Source of the DNA: Macrotrachela quadricornifera
Lineage: Eukaryota; Rotifera; Eurotatoria; Philodinida; Philodinidae
Length of the DNA: 64,000 nucleotides
Assembly: GCA_022393335.1 (NCBI GenBank)
Contig: JAJEKB010020545.1
Location: 226,839-290,838, forward strand
Reading direction: 5' to 3'
Shown: positions 49,927-62,056 of the stretch, piece after piece
Layout of the letters: every line of letters starts with the position of its first letter
How positions within the stretch are numbered: position 1 is the stretch's first letter
Position numbers and translations under genes: made by a program
The notes under the pieces: generated by a model
Databases searched by the model: none
What the model saw: only the letters and a program-made list of their open reading frames with translations
What the model was told of the DNA's origin: nothing

Positions 49927-52041
49927 ATGTTGCGAAAGTGGTGGCACAAATATTGTTGCTCTCATCATCGAAATCAAGTAGACAGATCATCTGTTGCATC
50001 AACTAATATTGTTCTAACTTCTTATGAACAAGTTTGGCCACCGATACCAATCAATTGGAAATATGTTAGCGCATCTTATACTGAAAAATTCAGTGTATAT
50101 CATCGTCAAAATGAAAAGGATGATGGTCAAATATTTAAGGTTGTTTTGCTCTCAGAAAGGGAGAACTTAACTACATATCAAGTAAAACTTGATTATCTTC
50201 AGAATATCATTGATCATATCAATATATTTTCTGATGTTAATGAATGCACTGATTTTATAGTCAGAGCTACTAACTACAACATTCAATTGCTTATTTTTCC
50301 TCCTGTAAAACAAGAAGTGCTATTATTGATTCGAAATATGAACCAGGTGCAAAATATTTATATCTTTAGCGATGCAGATTTTAATAATCAAGATGATATT
50401 ATTCGTACCAAGATCAAATATGTGTCGTTCGAAAATATCGAGACTTTTGGAAAGCTACTTTTAGAAGAGAAAAAACGGCTTGATAACATGACATTTACTT
50501 CAACTAATATTAATCAACTTAATTCATCTTTCATGTATTCTGTATTGCTGAAAGAAATTCTTCTTGAATTAGAATATGATGATGAAACAGCAAAACAGGA
50601 CTTCATTGATTACTGTCGCTATGAATATGCTGATAATGTTGCTACATTACGGACGATTAATCGATTTGCAATCGACTATTGTCAAGAACGTGTTATTTAT
50701 TGGTATAGTCAACCATGTTTTTTCTTTGAATTACTCTATAGATCATTGCGAACTCAAGATATTGAAATTCTAATACGCATTTCGTTTATATTACGTCATC
50801 TTCACAAACAGATTGATCATCTCCATTCAATGCAATTCTCATCAATGTCTTCAGTATTCTTTCATGTTTACCGAGGACAAGGTATGAAACGTAAAGAATT
50901 TGATCAAAAAATCAAGAATAAAATAGGTGGTCTTCTTTCGTTCAATAGTTTTTTATCGACCAGTCGAGATGCTGACGTCGCTGATATATTTATTGTTCGT
51001 AATGATCTGGATAGTGTAGCCGTTCTTTTCGATATAGTTATTGATAGAAATATATCACGATGCCCATTTGCTGCTGTTTCGCAGGACTCTGCAATTACTG
51101 ATGAAAACGAAATCTTGTTTTCTATGCACAGCATATTTCGTATTCAGACAGTTGAAGAAGATGTTGCAAATGGTACTTGGCGTGTGAGTTTAAGTTTGAC
51201 GAATGAGAATGATCAGCAGTTACATACGCTCACAGCATATGTACGGAAAATAATTGATGCACCAACAGGATGGAATCGTTTGGAGAATCTAATGATGGAA
51301 ATGGGAAAATGGAATATGGTCAAACCTCTGATTGAAGCGTCGTTATCGTCCAGCTTAGAAGATAATAACAAACGAGCTTATATTCATCATCAGTTGGGCG
51401 TAGTCAATGCAATGATAGGAGATTATCGGATGGCACTCGAACATTACAAAAAATCGCTGAATTTAAAATCTCCAAAAAATTTATTAGGATTGGCATCTAC
51501 CCATAGTGGTATTGGCTCAGTGTTAGAAATACAGGGACAACTATCAGAAGCATTAAACGAATATAAATCTGCTCTATCATTTATTCGTAAACTGGAACAA
51601 CCTAATATTGAAGCTCTTACCAGTGTACAAAGTAATATCGCTGCTGTCCTGCAACGTCAAGGAAAATTGCTTGAAGCATTAGATATACATGAAGAATGTC
51701 TTCGTCTTGAGATTGAACATTTGCCAGCATTACATCCACACTTAGCGATATCATATTCCAATGTAGCTTCGATCTACGATGATTTGAATGAGTGGGAAAC
51801 TGCACTGAAATTCGAACTAATAGCATTAGATATTGAAGAACGTTCGCTTCCTTCTGATCATCCATCACTTGCTGTGACGCACTCAAACATAGCATTGACT
51901 CTTCATACTCTTAATCGTAGAGAAGAAGCACTAGCTCATCTTCACAAAACAATTGAAATAGAATCAAAATATTTACCATCTGATGATCCATCGCTTATAC
52001 GACATCACAAACTCTTAGAAAAATTTAGTAGAGAAATATGA
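49927..52041 (+). CDS. ADP-ribosyltransferase (R-S-E type) fused to TPR repeats
   Basis: A single-exon gene of 704 residues. An N-terminal part of about 300 residues of unknown role precedes an arginine-type mono-ADP-ribosyltransferase domain. It carries the Arg of HVYRGQG (Arg316), the Ser-Thr-Ser motif in FLSTSRD (344-346) and the catalytic E-x-E in DENEILF (Glu393, Glu395). TPR repeats, kinesin-light-chain style, run from about 470 to 700 (YIHHQLGVVNAMIGDYRMAL, HLAISYSNVASIYDDLNEWE, SLAVTHSNIALTLHTLNRRE). No signal peptide, so probably cytosolic. All three catalytic elements are present, so it should be able to transfer ADP-ribose, probably to arginine, with the TPRs choosing partners. This architecture is common in bdelloid rotifers. 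The gene lies between the GH31 gene and the Rep-like relic without shared regulation. Confidence 0.9.
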   Translation: MLRKWWHKYCCSHHRNQVDRSSVASTNIVLTSYEQVWPPIPINWKYVSASYTEKFSVYHRQNEKDDGQIFKVVLLSERENLTTYQVKLDYLQNIIDHINIFSDVNECTDFIVRATNYNIQLLIFPPVKQEVLLLIRNMNQVQNIYIFSDADFNNQDDIIRTKIKYVSFENIETFGKLLLEEKKRLDNMTFTSTNINQLNSSFMYSVLLKEILLELEYDDETAKQDFIDYCRYEYADNVATLRTINRFAIDYCQERVIYWYSQPCFFFELLYRSLRTQDIEILIRISFILRHLHKQIDHLHSMQFSSMSSVFFHVYRGQGMKRKEFDQKIKNKIGGLLSFNSFLSTSRDADVADIFIVRNDLDSVAVLFDIVIDRNISRCPFAAVSQDSAITDENEILFSMHSIFRIQTVEEDVANGTWRVSLSLTNENDQQLHTLTAYVRKIIDAPTGWNRLENLMMEMGKWNMVKPLIEASLSSSLEDNNKRAYIHHQLGVVNAMIGDYRMALEHYKKSLNLKSPKNLLGLASTHSGIGSVLEIQGQLSEALNEYKSALSFIRKLEQPNIEALTSVQSNIAAVLQRQGKLLEALDIHEECLRLEIEHLPALHPHLAISYSNVASIYDDLNEWETALKFELIALDIEERSLPSDHPSLAVTHSNIALTLHTLNRREEALAHLHKTIEIESKYLPSDDPSLIRHHKLLEKFSREI

Positions 52042-54439
52042 TTTTATTTGACAATATAACTATTTGACAAATCATCAAAGTTTTCAATGAATAGAAATTT
52101 CTTTCTTTTCCTTCAATTCAAATGTTTGAAAGAGATTTATTTTGAAGATCCTAAAGAAGATGTAATGTTGGGTAATCAATAATTACAACGTTTTTTTTCT
52201 TTCTTCGAAGAGATGAAAAAAGAAAAATATGTTTATTTAACCAATTGTTTCGTTGCAAAAAATAGTCTTTTACTTCTAATACTCTTAAAGTTTGTTTCTT
52301 TATTTCAACTAATTTCTACTCAACATGATGTTCAAATAAAATATCTTCTTCTTTCGCTATATCATCCAGATCGTAATGTTTCTTCGAATTATTGAGTGTC
52401 GACGACTTAAACTTCTGTATTTATCTTTATTTATAAACATCCTTATCGATCTGTTTCGCAATCGATTCTTTTTTAAAAGACTTGAAAATACGACTAGTTC
52501 TGCTTTATCAATTATGGAATGCTTGTAAAAATATCTGTTCTATATTAAAAATGAATAGTTAAGCTATAAATATTGCTAAATCGAACATCTACGACTAATT
52601 GAAAAACTATATATTTCGCACGTCTCACTTAATAGACTACGAATAGAAGAACATGCGATAGTCTAGTGTTTTGTGGGCCCTTAGGAAACTGAACAAGTGT
52701 TCACTACGAATCATGTCATTCCGACATTACTCACATAAAAGTGAGAGTAAAGGTTGGAATACATACAAGTCATCTCTCTTAATGAAAGTGATTACCAAAA
52801 GACAAAGATATACGAAGCACATACACAAGCATATCGATCTTTTTATTCATTCTGTTGGTTGTGACTATTGTATTTATAAAAGACTTCTGTAACTAATCAA
52901 GAAATTAATTTAGTTACTCAGAAACTAATAGAATGTATCAATTCATGTATGATTGTAACTCTCTTAATTGCCCTCTGTTTTTTGTGTACTCAAAAAATGA
53001 GTACACTAGAATCGGTCCGTGTTTCCGTCGAGCCGGTCGTTTACACGATAATTCTTGGCAACTACATCCGATTGTGCTGAAATTTTATACCGAGAATTGT
53101 TTCATCAATATCTCAGTCGAGTCCGGAGATGAGAATGATTCGTCAAGAAATGGTTGAGTTATTGCAAAAGATTGTTATTGTTGACCAGACCATCCCGGAA
53201 GGGGATACAGCGCTATTTTTCCAAAAAACAATTTTTTCTCCGAATTATTTAAAAAATATATATGTATCGACTCAGTTTTTAACGCTGATTCGGAATATGA
53301 TATTAATTTTGAACCAAATCGTAGTTTTTTAGCTAAAAGTTGTCTAAACAAGGTCTCAAAATGTACAAAAATGGTATTCCGAAACGAATGTGCCTAGATG
53401 TCTCAGGTGACTAGTAGTGTGGGGATTTCTAAATGCATGATTTTGTAGCTATTAAAATGGGTTATCACATGCAAAAAAATCCGAACTCGATTGCTAATAA
53501 TATTGGTGAATTATTATAAAAATACTGATGTCTCTGTTTATCATATATCTCCCATTGATCCATGATGTTATTTTTGACCGTAATTCCGCTAGATACAAGT
53601 ACAAATCCATCCTAAAATGATTCTTCCTAACCAGCTTTCCAAGCTGAACATGAGTCTGAACTCAGTTTCTGTGATTTCTAAAGAAATTGTATCACTCTGA
53701 GAGTAGAGTCAATGGTCACCAGATAGAGCTGCCTATAGTAGGATCCCTGCTAACTGAGCTTCCTAATTTTTTTATCCTTACAATTTAGTATCAAGATATG
53801 TGTCTTGACGAGATCTATGTCTGGTAGAAAAATAAGCAAAGACCTTGTACACCACGTGAAAAAAGTCCAAAATACTACCTCCCCGAAATGTAGTATTTCT
53901 TCAGATTTACGCCGTTTTTGACTTATAACACTTCTTTTATTACGTATCTTACTCATTTGAATAGAATGAATTTGTAGCTTAAACTGTGTTTTGTCAAATT
54001 CAGACAGCCCCTAGCTCAAATGACCAAGCCGTTCATGAAATAAGGTTAGAATGCTGTGCATAGACTTTCGATAGCCAGTTTTTAGGTAGTTCGATCAAAA
54101 TCAATTTCTCGTCAATTTTCTTTACTTTTCGGAGAACACAGAACACTGGGATTTAAATCTGAGGTTTTCACATTTATTCATATTATGAAAATGTTTCATA
54201 AGTAAAATAGTATATTAGTATTCATTCATCACATAGTATTTATTTCATAAATTTAATTTAAGATTAATATATTAATCTCATTGAGACGAACAAAGAGAGA
54301 GAAATGAAAAAAGATAAAAATAAAACATAAATGAAGGTTCACTCGGATCATAAAGCACATGGACATTAATTATTGACTCACTACACACACACGGGAAAAA
54401 ATGAAAACAAATAAAGAGAGAATTCATTCTATTTCTTAA
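52042..54439. other. 2.4-kb stretch without recognisable genes
   Basis: Short frames only (52213-52395, 52671-52892, 52933-53157, 53129-53332). A GC-richer patch at about 53010-53050 (CGGTCCGTGTTTCCGTCGAG) stands out but has no known match by eye. Confidence 0.4.
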
Positions 54440-56604
54440 CTAAAAACGTTTATCATCGGATTGATTGGGATTATTACTTTTAACAACCATGGATGATACT
54501 TGTTCCCCATTACCATCTGTTACTGCTGTTGCTGCTGCTGTTTGACGACGACGACGATCACGTACTTCAGCCCATCGACGTTGTTCATCAACAAATTCTT
54601 TAGGATGGCCTAATAGTTGACAAATTTGACTACTGGATGCAATATCCACTGTATTGGAATTTTCATGTTTATCAAAATATGGGTCCGGACCTTCAATTAT
54701 TTAAAGTGTAAATACATTATTTCTGTTTTTTTTCTTTTTAGTTTTTACCCGTTTTATAGACGAAAGAACGCTTATTCCAGTAGTCGACCTCCTATTGTTT
54801 CTTTTCGATGAGAAGTGATGCAGTTAAGGAACTATCATCACCAGAATTAAGAAGAACAATTGCTGGCATCGTAACATTAATGGTCACGGTTACTTGGTAT
54901 TTATCGGTAACCTATAATTATCATTAAAATTCATTAGTTTACCTTTTTTCTGGAGAAATTATGATCGTTAAATTTGTCACAAGAAATGTCGTCAAATATT
55001 ACATATTGAGCTTGATCATTCCAAGAATTCAAGCTCCATTGCTTCTTAAAATAACAATATTACCGGGCAATGATTTTGCAAAAGATGTTTTGCCTAAATT
55101 AGATTGTAAGTCCAAATATCTGTCTGATCGTATCTGTCGTTGCAGGACCAATTAAAATTAAACATTTTGATCGATTAGGGTTTTAAAAATTTTCGATTAT
55201 CCATTTTGTAACCGCAGCATCTATAAATACAAACAGCAATAAGAATTAAAATAAGTAGAACAAACATACGAACCTGTGATGTACAATCTGGAAACGACAA
55301 ATCTCAACAAAATTCTTTTTCTTGTAAATTTTGACGCCGTTCTTCAGCATGTTTATAAACGTAATTGAACGATTTTTGAAAGCTTAAAATCATCAAAAAT
55401 AGATATATGTGTAGTTTTTTTTTATAAATTATTAAAGAAATCAAATTTTCAACTAACTTATAACTACGTTGCATAAATTCGTATAGCAACCTGTCTCGGA
55501 CATAGATCATAGCCTTCGATGCGCTCTTTTCAGCAAGTGAAAAAGATGTATCAGCAATCTTGTCTTTGTTTTGATGATGTTCTTCAGCTTGGGTCCGGAC
55601 TGTTGTTCACTTTGCTGGTGGTAACTAAGGTGACGATACCGTCGTTACAAGATTGCTTACACCAACCATTGTGCTGATCAGTGTAGAAGGCTGACCTTGA
55701 TCCTGTTGAAAATCTTTCGCAGAAAATGAGTCACATTCAACGAAATCACCATCTAGGTACAAAAGTTTCAAATTATTCATTCTTTTTCTATTAAAATCAA
55801 ATCGTTTTACCTTTCTATATAAATGCATTCCAAGCACAGTTATTCTTATGATTTACCGGTGTATTTATCCAAAAAGAATTCATGTTTATTCGTCAAATCC
55901 TTAAAAATAATCTGTATGTGTAGACGTTGCTTGGACGTTGTTAGTGACTTTTCACTCGCAATACAAATGTATTGGACCTTATGTTGTTTAAACTTCTTTA
56001 AAATATCATCAAGTTTTTCCTCTATATAAAAATAAAAAATAACCATCGCATGCATAAAAATTCTTTTAAACGCAAGAGAGAGACAATCATCTCTTGATTC
56101 AAAACAACTCCTACTTGTCATATTTGTCCAACTAGTTATAGCAAATGATTGAGTAGACATACGACAATGATTTTTTTTACGACGACGTGCCGTTTCTGCA
56201 CCTTCCAAATCGAAATTACTTTCACCAGTAGTCATTGCTTTATCTAAATTATAATTTTATGTAGGAAGAATGAAAGAAAAGAACGTTATGCCAAACTCAA
56301 ATTACTTGTGTTTTATTTTATATAAAGACATACCTTGATGACCATATATAAGAAAAGCTCGATTATTGGAGTTAGACACACTGATACAGTTAATTTGTGA
56401 ACGTGAATAGGGCATATGATAATTATTATGAAGAGGAGCAGTTATTGCAGCAGCATAGTTTATGATCGATGATGGTAATTCTTAACGAAATAGAAAGGAA
56501 ATTTTACCTTATAGATCTTATGTTTTTAACACTAACGATCTGGAACCACTTCGATATCATTGTTAATATCGACTGATGACGTCGTTGAAGAAGTAGAATT
56601 CATT
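54440..56604 (-). pseudogene. Decayed, intron-rich gene related to CRESS-DNA virus Rep
   Basis: Readable exons on the minus strand: 56604-56537, 56480-56334, 56243-56115, 56021-55857, 55752-55663, 55599-55458, 55382-55304, 55220-55134, 55093-54943, 54911-54749 and 54690-54440. Most junctions are GT..AG and keep phase. The order of motifs is that of a circular ssDNA-virus replication protein: an FAITSW strand (HUH motif I position), RLHIQI (motif II), DGDFVE (usual after motif III), a P-loop split as GPATT and GKT, VIFDDI (Walker B) and AIVLLN (motif C). Breaks: stops at 55304-55306, 55183-55185 and 54792-54794, a one-base frameshift near 55060, and an AT instead of GT at one donor (55133). 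A clear motif III YxxK was not found. I infer an old endogenous copy that gained introns and then decayed. Family assigned from motifs only. Confidence 0.65.
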
Positions 56605-57513
56605 TCTAATAACGCTCCCTCTCATTTGCGATCATAAGAAAATATGATTTAATTTTCGAAATTGTTTTGAATTTTTCGTTTCGTTCTTTTGAATAAGCAG
56701 ATTGGTAAATTTTCGAATTAAGTTGGAATTTAAAAAATTGATTAAGATTTTGTTTTTTGTTAAAAAATATTAATTTAGTTATATCTGAAAGAGATTTTTT
56801 ATTAACGAACTGTAAGTTGTAGGTGTATCATTGTTTGTAATTGTATGTGGTTATACAATGGAGAGGAATCAAATTATTTTGATTATTTTACTTTAGTGAA
56901 CTGTTTTGATCCGATCCTAATGAAATGAGAAGATTTTTGTTTTTTCTTTTTTTTCCTTGTGGAAGTATAGAATTTGCGTAATTCGTGAATCATGAATGCT
57001 ATAATGAAACTTCAATACTAAAGAAGTACAAAAGCAAGATGTATTGGTGATAACTCGTGAATTAAATATGTTTTAGGAGAGTTAATTGAAATTGTTTTGT
57101 ATAAGATTTTATTATGGAGTAAGTGTTGATTCATAATGGCGCTGTTTGTAATGGATAATATGTATTTTTGTTTTTTAGTGAATTTATTTATATAGATTTT
57201 ATCTTTTGAAAGTATTGTTTATTAAATTTTGAAGTGTATTTTTTTAATTACTATCATTGTATTCATGTTAAGGAAATCAATTTATTAGCTAGTATCAGGG
57301 CTGCGAAGTGTATCTCATTTGGAATTTTGAGCTTTCCATACCATAAACTGATTTTTCATAGATATAAACTGTGTTGTACAATGATTCTCACAGGGTTACT
57401 GTAGTGACATTTATAATGAACAATATTGTTGAAAAATTGCTCATAACGATGATTAACATTTGTTTTATTCATTCAGTTTTATTTTATATAAAGGTATTCA
57501 ATTTTCAGATTAA
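56605..57513. other. No gene seen
   Basis: AT-rich spacer between the Rep-like relic and the piggyBac element. The part next to 56604 would be the old promoter of the relic. Confidence 0.4.
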
Positions 57514-58460
57514 CACATTCAACCCGATGGGTCCCACTATATTCTAACAAAAAACTTACTAGAAAAACATTTTCTTTTTCTTTTTGTACAGCAGAAGATT
57601 ACGCGTAACGTGTCATATGCTCTGTCCTTGCTGTTGTAGGAGTCGTTGATTTCATTGAATGGCGTTTCCCGTTAAGCAATCAAGACAAAAATCTTTATCA
57701 TAATCAGAACAGAAAGTTTTTATTGTTTTTCTTTACTGTCGCATGACTTGCTTCTCATGATTGTTGTTCCCTGGTTTTTCTCATAACGGCTAGCACCATA
57801 CTCTTGGACAATGCGCGCAGATCCTTTCTTTTGTTCGATCTTGTGGTCAGCAAGTTTACGCCTAGGATGATTTCGTGACTTTTGCCTAGGACCAGGATTC
57901 AACTTTTCGAGTGGCATACCAAATAATAAAGACTGTACAATACTTTTCACAAAACTGCAGAATTGTCACTTCGCTTATAGCGTAGTCTTCATTGCATATC
58001 AAATAGCTATTAACTATTGTGCTCCCAAAAAAACAATTCAAATGCCATCTTTCAGTATCATTTTGTTGACCACCTAAGATATGTATCGGATGCCAATAGC
58101 TGATTTGACAAATCACTACTTTTCTCTCTTCGTTGTAATCTGTAAATACTGTCCAAGGGAACGGTGCTAGCTGCTGTGAGAAAAATCAGGGAATAACAAT
58201 CGTGAGAAGCAAGTCATGCGCCAGTAAAGAGAAACAATAAAAACGTTCTGTCCTGATTATGATGATGATTTTTGTCTTGATTATTTTAGCGAGAAGCATC
58301 ATACTATGCAAGCAATGATTCCAACAACAGCAAAGGTAGAGTAGATGACGCATTGTGTGTAACTTCCTGCCTAAGAATGCAGACATAGAAAGTGTTTTTT
58401 AGTAAGTTTTTAGTTACAATATAGTGAGTCACACCTGTAGGTCTCATGGGGTTGAATGTG
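57514..58460. mobile_element. piggyBac-type element, internally deleted, TTAA target duplication
   Basis: The left end CACATTCAACCCGATGGGTC and the right end, reversed CACATTCAACCCCATGAGAC, are flanked by TTAA at 57510-57513 and 58461-58464, the hallmark of piggyBac insertion. A second matching block (CACTATATT) lies just inside each end. At 947 bp it is too short for a full transposase and keeps only a C-terminal remnant on the minus strand. Confidence 0.85.
57720..58140 (-). pseudogene. C-terminal remnant of a piggyBac-like transposase
   Basis: One minus frame (58116-57886) contains HLNCFFGSTIVNSYLICNED, the pattern of the piggyBac region where a helix with IVNAY/IVNSY precedes the C-terminus. 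A second frame (57950-57720) continues with SLLFGMPLEKLNPGPRQKSR and a basic, charged tail. The two overlap with a frame change, so the remnant is broken. The catalytic part is deleted. Confidence 0.5.
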
Positions 58461-58464
58461 TTAA

Positions 58465-60267
58465 GATAAATTTCGATGGGTCTTTTCGTTTTTCTTTATA
58501 TTTATATCTTCCTACCATATTTGATCGATATATATTAATTATGTTAGATTAAAGTATTACTGCATGGATGATGATAGGAATCTTCTCTTTGAATCAAATG
58601 AAGAAAATGGAATAGAAATATTTGAACAATCTAAACCTGAAACAAAAACTAGAAAATTTTTTCCTTTCACTGCAAAGCTAACCAAAAGGATCAAAGAAAA
58701 AAATAATTCATCATTAAAAGCTAAAAGTCTTTCTATCTTTACGAAACAACGGATTAAAGATACAAAATATGCAGGCTATCTTCAAGAATACAAGACAAAC
58801 CGCGTATATCCCGTATTGTACATTTTGTTAAATTCATAAATTAGTTTTTTTGCTTAGGAACGGAGGAACATATTTAATTCATCGATATATTGAGCAGCTA
58901 CTATAATCGCTTAGCTGAGTTCTTCTATTTATAATATGATTTAATTGTGACAGTGTTCTTTTGTGAAAAATACTCAATGAAAACAAGTTCTAATAGAAAA
59001 CAGAGAAACGTTGTTTTTCTTAAAGAGAGAAGGGTTTTCAGGTAGTTTTTCCAAACTAATCCTTTTCTCTTCAAAAAACTGTGTACCCCAATGTTGTACC
59101 ACATTTGGAAACCAGCACTTGACAGCCTTAAGGATATCTAAAACCATGTGACAGTTATTTCAATTTTATTAGTAAAAACCCATGTTTCAAGAAAATCTAT
59201 TAATAAATTTTTCGAACGATTTTTTTGTTGAAATTTAGAAAAAAATCATGATAAAATGGCAGTTTTAATACATCTCGCTAAACTTTTGCAAAGTGGATAA
59301 TAAATGGAGTAACTTGACACCATATATTTTGTTCAAGTATAAGTTTTCTCCCCTCTAAATCAAGTGATGCATATGTTCTTATGTCACTATATGCTTTGGA
59401 AATCAACGACTCACCTATCGAGGATAGATTAATTAAAAATATAAAATTATTATCTAAATCATTTAGAGATCGGTGTAAAAATGATTTATTCAACCCTTGT
59501 ACTATTCATAAAACAATCTTTTTTCAAAAGAAAATAAGTTTTAATAGATCATCAACAAATTTCGTGAAACTCAAGATAGTGGGGTGGACAATTTTTTCGA
59601 TAAGTTTACGAAAATTCGTTCGGTTTTTGAAAACCCATACATATTCTGAAAGCGGAGATTCCAGCGCATCTTTCTAGCAAAAAAACTTACATCGATTTTT
59701 TTTTCGAAAAATCAACTTTATTAAGGAGGGACCCCTTAATCTATAATTGATTGAATTAATCATAGGAGTTGACGCATATACCCCTGCCCCCATGAATTTT
59801 GTTTCCATGTTATAATTTTTTTGTTGTGGATGGTGCGATGATATTGAAAACAACGAAACATGACTAGGATTTAGAAGTTTAAAATACACTGATATCTTTG
59901 CACCAGTTACAACAAAAAAATTATAAAATGAAAACAAAATTCATAGAGTAGGGGAGTACAACATATGGAAAATGTGCTAAGTCCTTTGAGAATTCTGATT
60001 AGATTATTTGATTCAATGGAACAAAAAATAATAGCTTTAGTAAATCTCGTTCTATCTCATTGATTGGTGGTTAACAGTTATTTCAGTTAATTGCATTTCT
60101 TTTAATCTTAAATGATATCTCATTGTTGAATAGAAAGTATTATTATAAACAGCGATGTATTTTTTTTCTCTATGTATAAGAACGAGAGTTAATTGACATC
60201 GAAGATATGCACAAAAATGTTTGTTGCTTTTTTTGTAATAATCAGGATATAAAGAAATGAAAATGAA
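58465..60267. other. No firm gene; possible short frame 58564-58839 (plus)
   Basis: The 91-codon frame at 58564 starts MDDDRNLLFESNEENGIEIF and is lysine-rich and protein-like, but has no known motif and no clear continuation. The frame at 59381-59677 is similar in quality. Neither is supported well enough to call. Confidence 0.3.
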
Positions 60268-62056
60268 TTAAGAACTGTAACACATACGAAATAATTTCCA
60301 TCGTTTATTAATATGTCTAGTTTTATCTGGCTGAATATTTCTTTTTCCAAGCCATATATTGATTTCGCGTGAAGTATTGATACAAGTTGAATTAATGGTA
60401 TTATCTGCAAACCATTCTAGGACTCCTTCGGAAAGTTCTACATTCCTGAAGTTAAACTGTACTGTAGATAAATTTTGACATCGCTCAATAATTGTTTTTA
60501 TTTGTTTCAAATTATCGATTGGCATTTTCAAATGTTTTACATTTGGTGGAACAATCGAACATAGATTATTTATAGCCTGAGAAGATGCAGAATAATAGCA
60601 CACAAATAAGAATGAAAGATTATGTGTTTGTTCAAGAATTATGTTAAGATTGATTATCGATTGTTTTTCGTATTTTTTATAATTAATAAAATCCCAATTT
60701 AATTCAACTATTTGGGAAAAATTGATAAATACAGATAATACTTGCATTGAATGTAGATGCCATTCATATCTGCTTTCAAGGTTGATTTTCGTCACTTTGG
60801 GAAACAGAGAAACTTCTGTCGTTATTTTCTAATTAAAATAAAATATAAATATTTATATTTATCTATATAGAACATACTTTTTCTTGAAGATCATCAATTA
60901 ACCATGGGTTCAAGCTTAGTGTCAGCGAGTTGATATTATCATTGATTGTTGCATCGTCTTGTAGTATCGTATAACTAGAGGTTAATACAACTTTTTTATA
61001 TTGTTGTCTATATGTGAGATAAGATAGACATATTGGTATTGAATAAAGCAAGATATGTGAACCATCTAAGCTGTATTCACAAATTATAAACCATTTTTTG
61101 TGTTCCATCCAGAATGGAGTTCGAAATGAATCAATAATTAATTCGATCTCTGCTGTAGTTCTTTCCATGAGATTGCAGTGTTCGAAATAAAATTCAAATT
61201 TATTCAAATGTGGAAGATGAATTTGAATGAATTGTTCCCATCGATTGGCATTTAATATTTCTCTACATTCAATTATTTTTAGATAGATCAAGGATGGTGT
61301 TAATAAAAGAAATGGTTGTAAATCATCTGTTCTTACGCCAAGATGATCCATACTTAATGATTTCAATTGTGGAAAAGATTTTAGACTAGTATTATCGAAA
61401 TTTTTGTCAAAGGTTGGTTTCGCAGCAAGAGTATGTAGATGAGGACAGTATTGAAGAATTTTACAAAGGTTACCGATAAGTATATTGCTATTTATCGTTA
61501 AATATTGAATTGTAGAATTGATTGGCCATGATATTTTTGACACGTGAGTATTATTTAGAGTGACTTTAAGTTCTCGAAGACTCGAATTTTCGATAATTGA
61601 TGACATAATATTTGCAGTTGTTTCCATACATGAATTATCATATTCTTTAATAGTAAACGATAATGAAGTTAGACAACTATGATTAATATGTTTCAAAATG
61701 ATGTATAATTCACATTCATTGATGTAATCAAGAGTTAGAGATCGAAGTTGAGTGAATTTTGATAAACAAACCAATGAAATAAACAAATCTATTTGATTCG
61801 GAGTTACTTTATGGTTCGAAAGTGTTAAAGAAGTAATATTTTCTGGATGTATTAATCGACAAAGTATCACGAAACTTTGTTTTGCCATTAATGTAAAGTT
61901 TAAAATGTATCGATCATAAGTACTGACAACTGATTCAAATAATCTCGACACTGATCGAATTGAAAATACTATTGTTTCGGAATCAAGATTATCAAATATT
62001 TGATGAAGTATTTCCACTGGTAATGCATCAATTGATACGATTCTATTCGTTGACAT
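60268..62056 (-). CDS. F-box/leucine-rich protein (intact copy B)
   Basis: Exon 1 is 62056-60878 and exon 2 is 60828-60268, joined in phase 0 across a 49-bp intron (GTATGT..AATTAG); 579 residues. Residues about 9-50 are an F-box (IDALPVEILHQIFDNLDSET, SVSRLFESVV). The rest is leucine-rich (FTQLRSLTLDYINE, SSLRELKVTL, FPQLKSLSMDHL), LRR-like but irregular, with TPSLIYLKIIE and NRWEQFIQIHLPHLNKFEF shared with copy A at 20235-22370. Exon 2 ends with EWFADNTINS and a basic tail. By family analogy it would bind Skp1 through the F-box and present a substrate to a cullin ubiquitin ligase. All of the frame is open, so this copy is likely functional. Confidence 0.85.
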
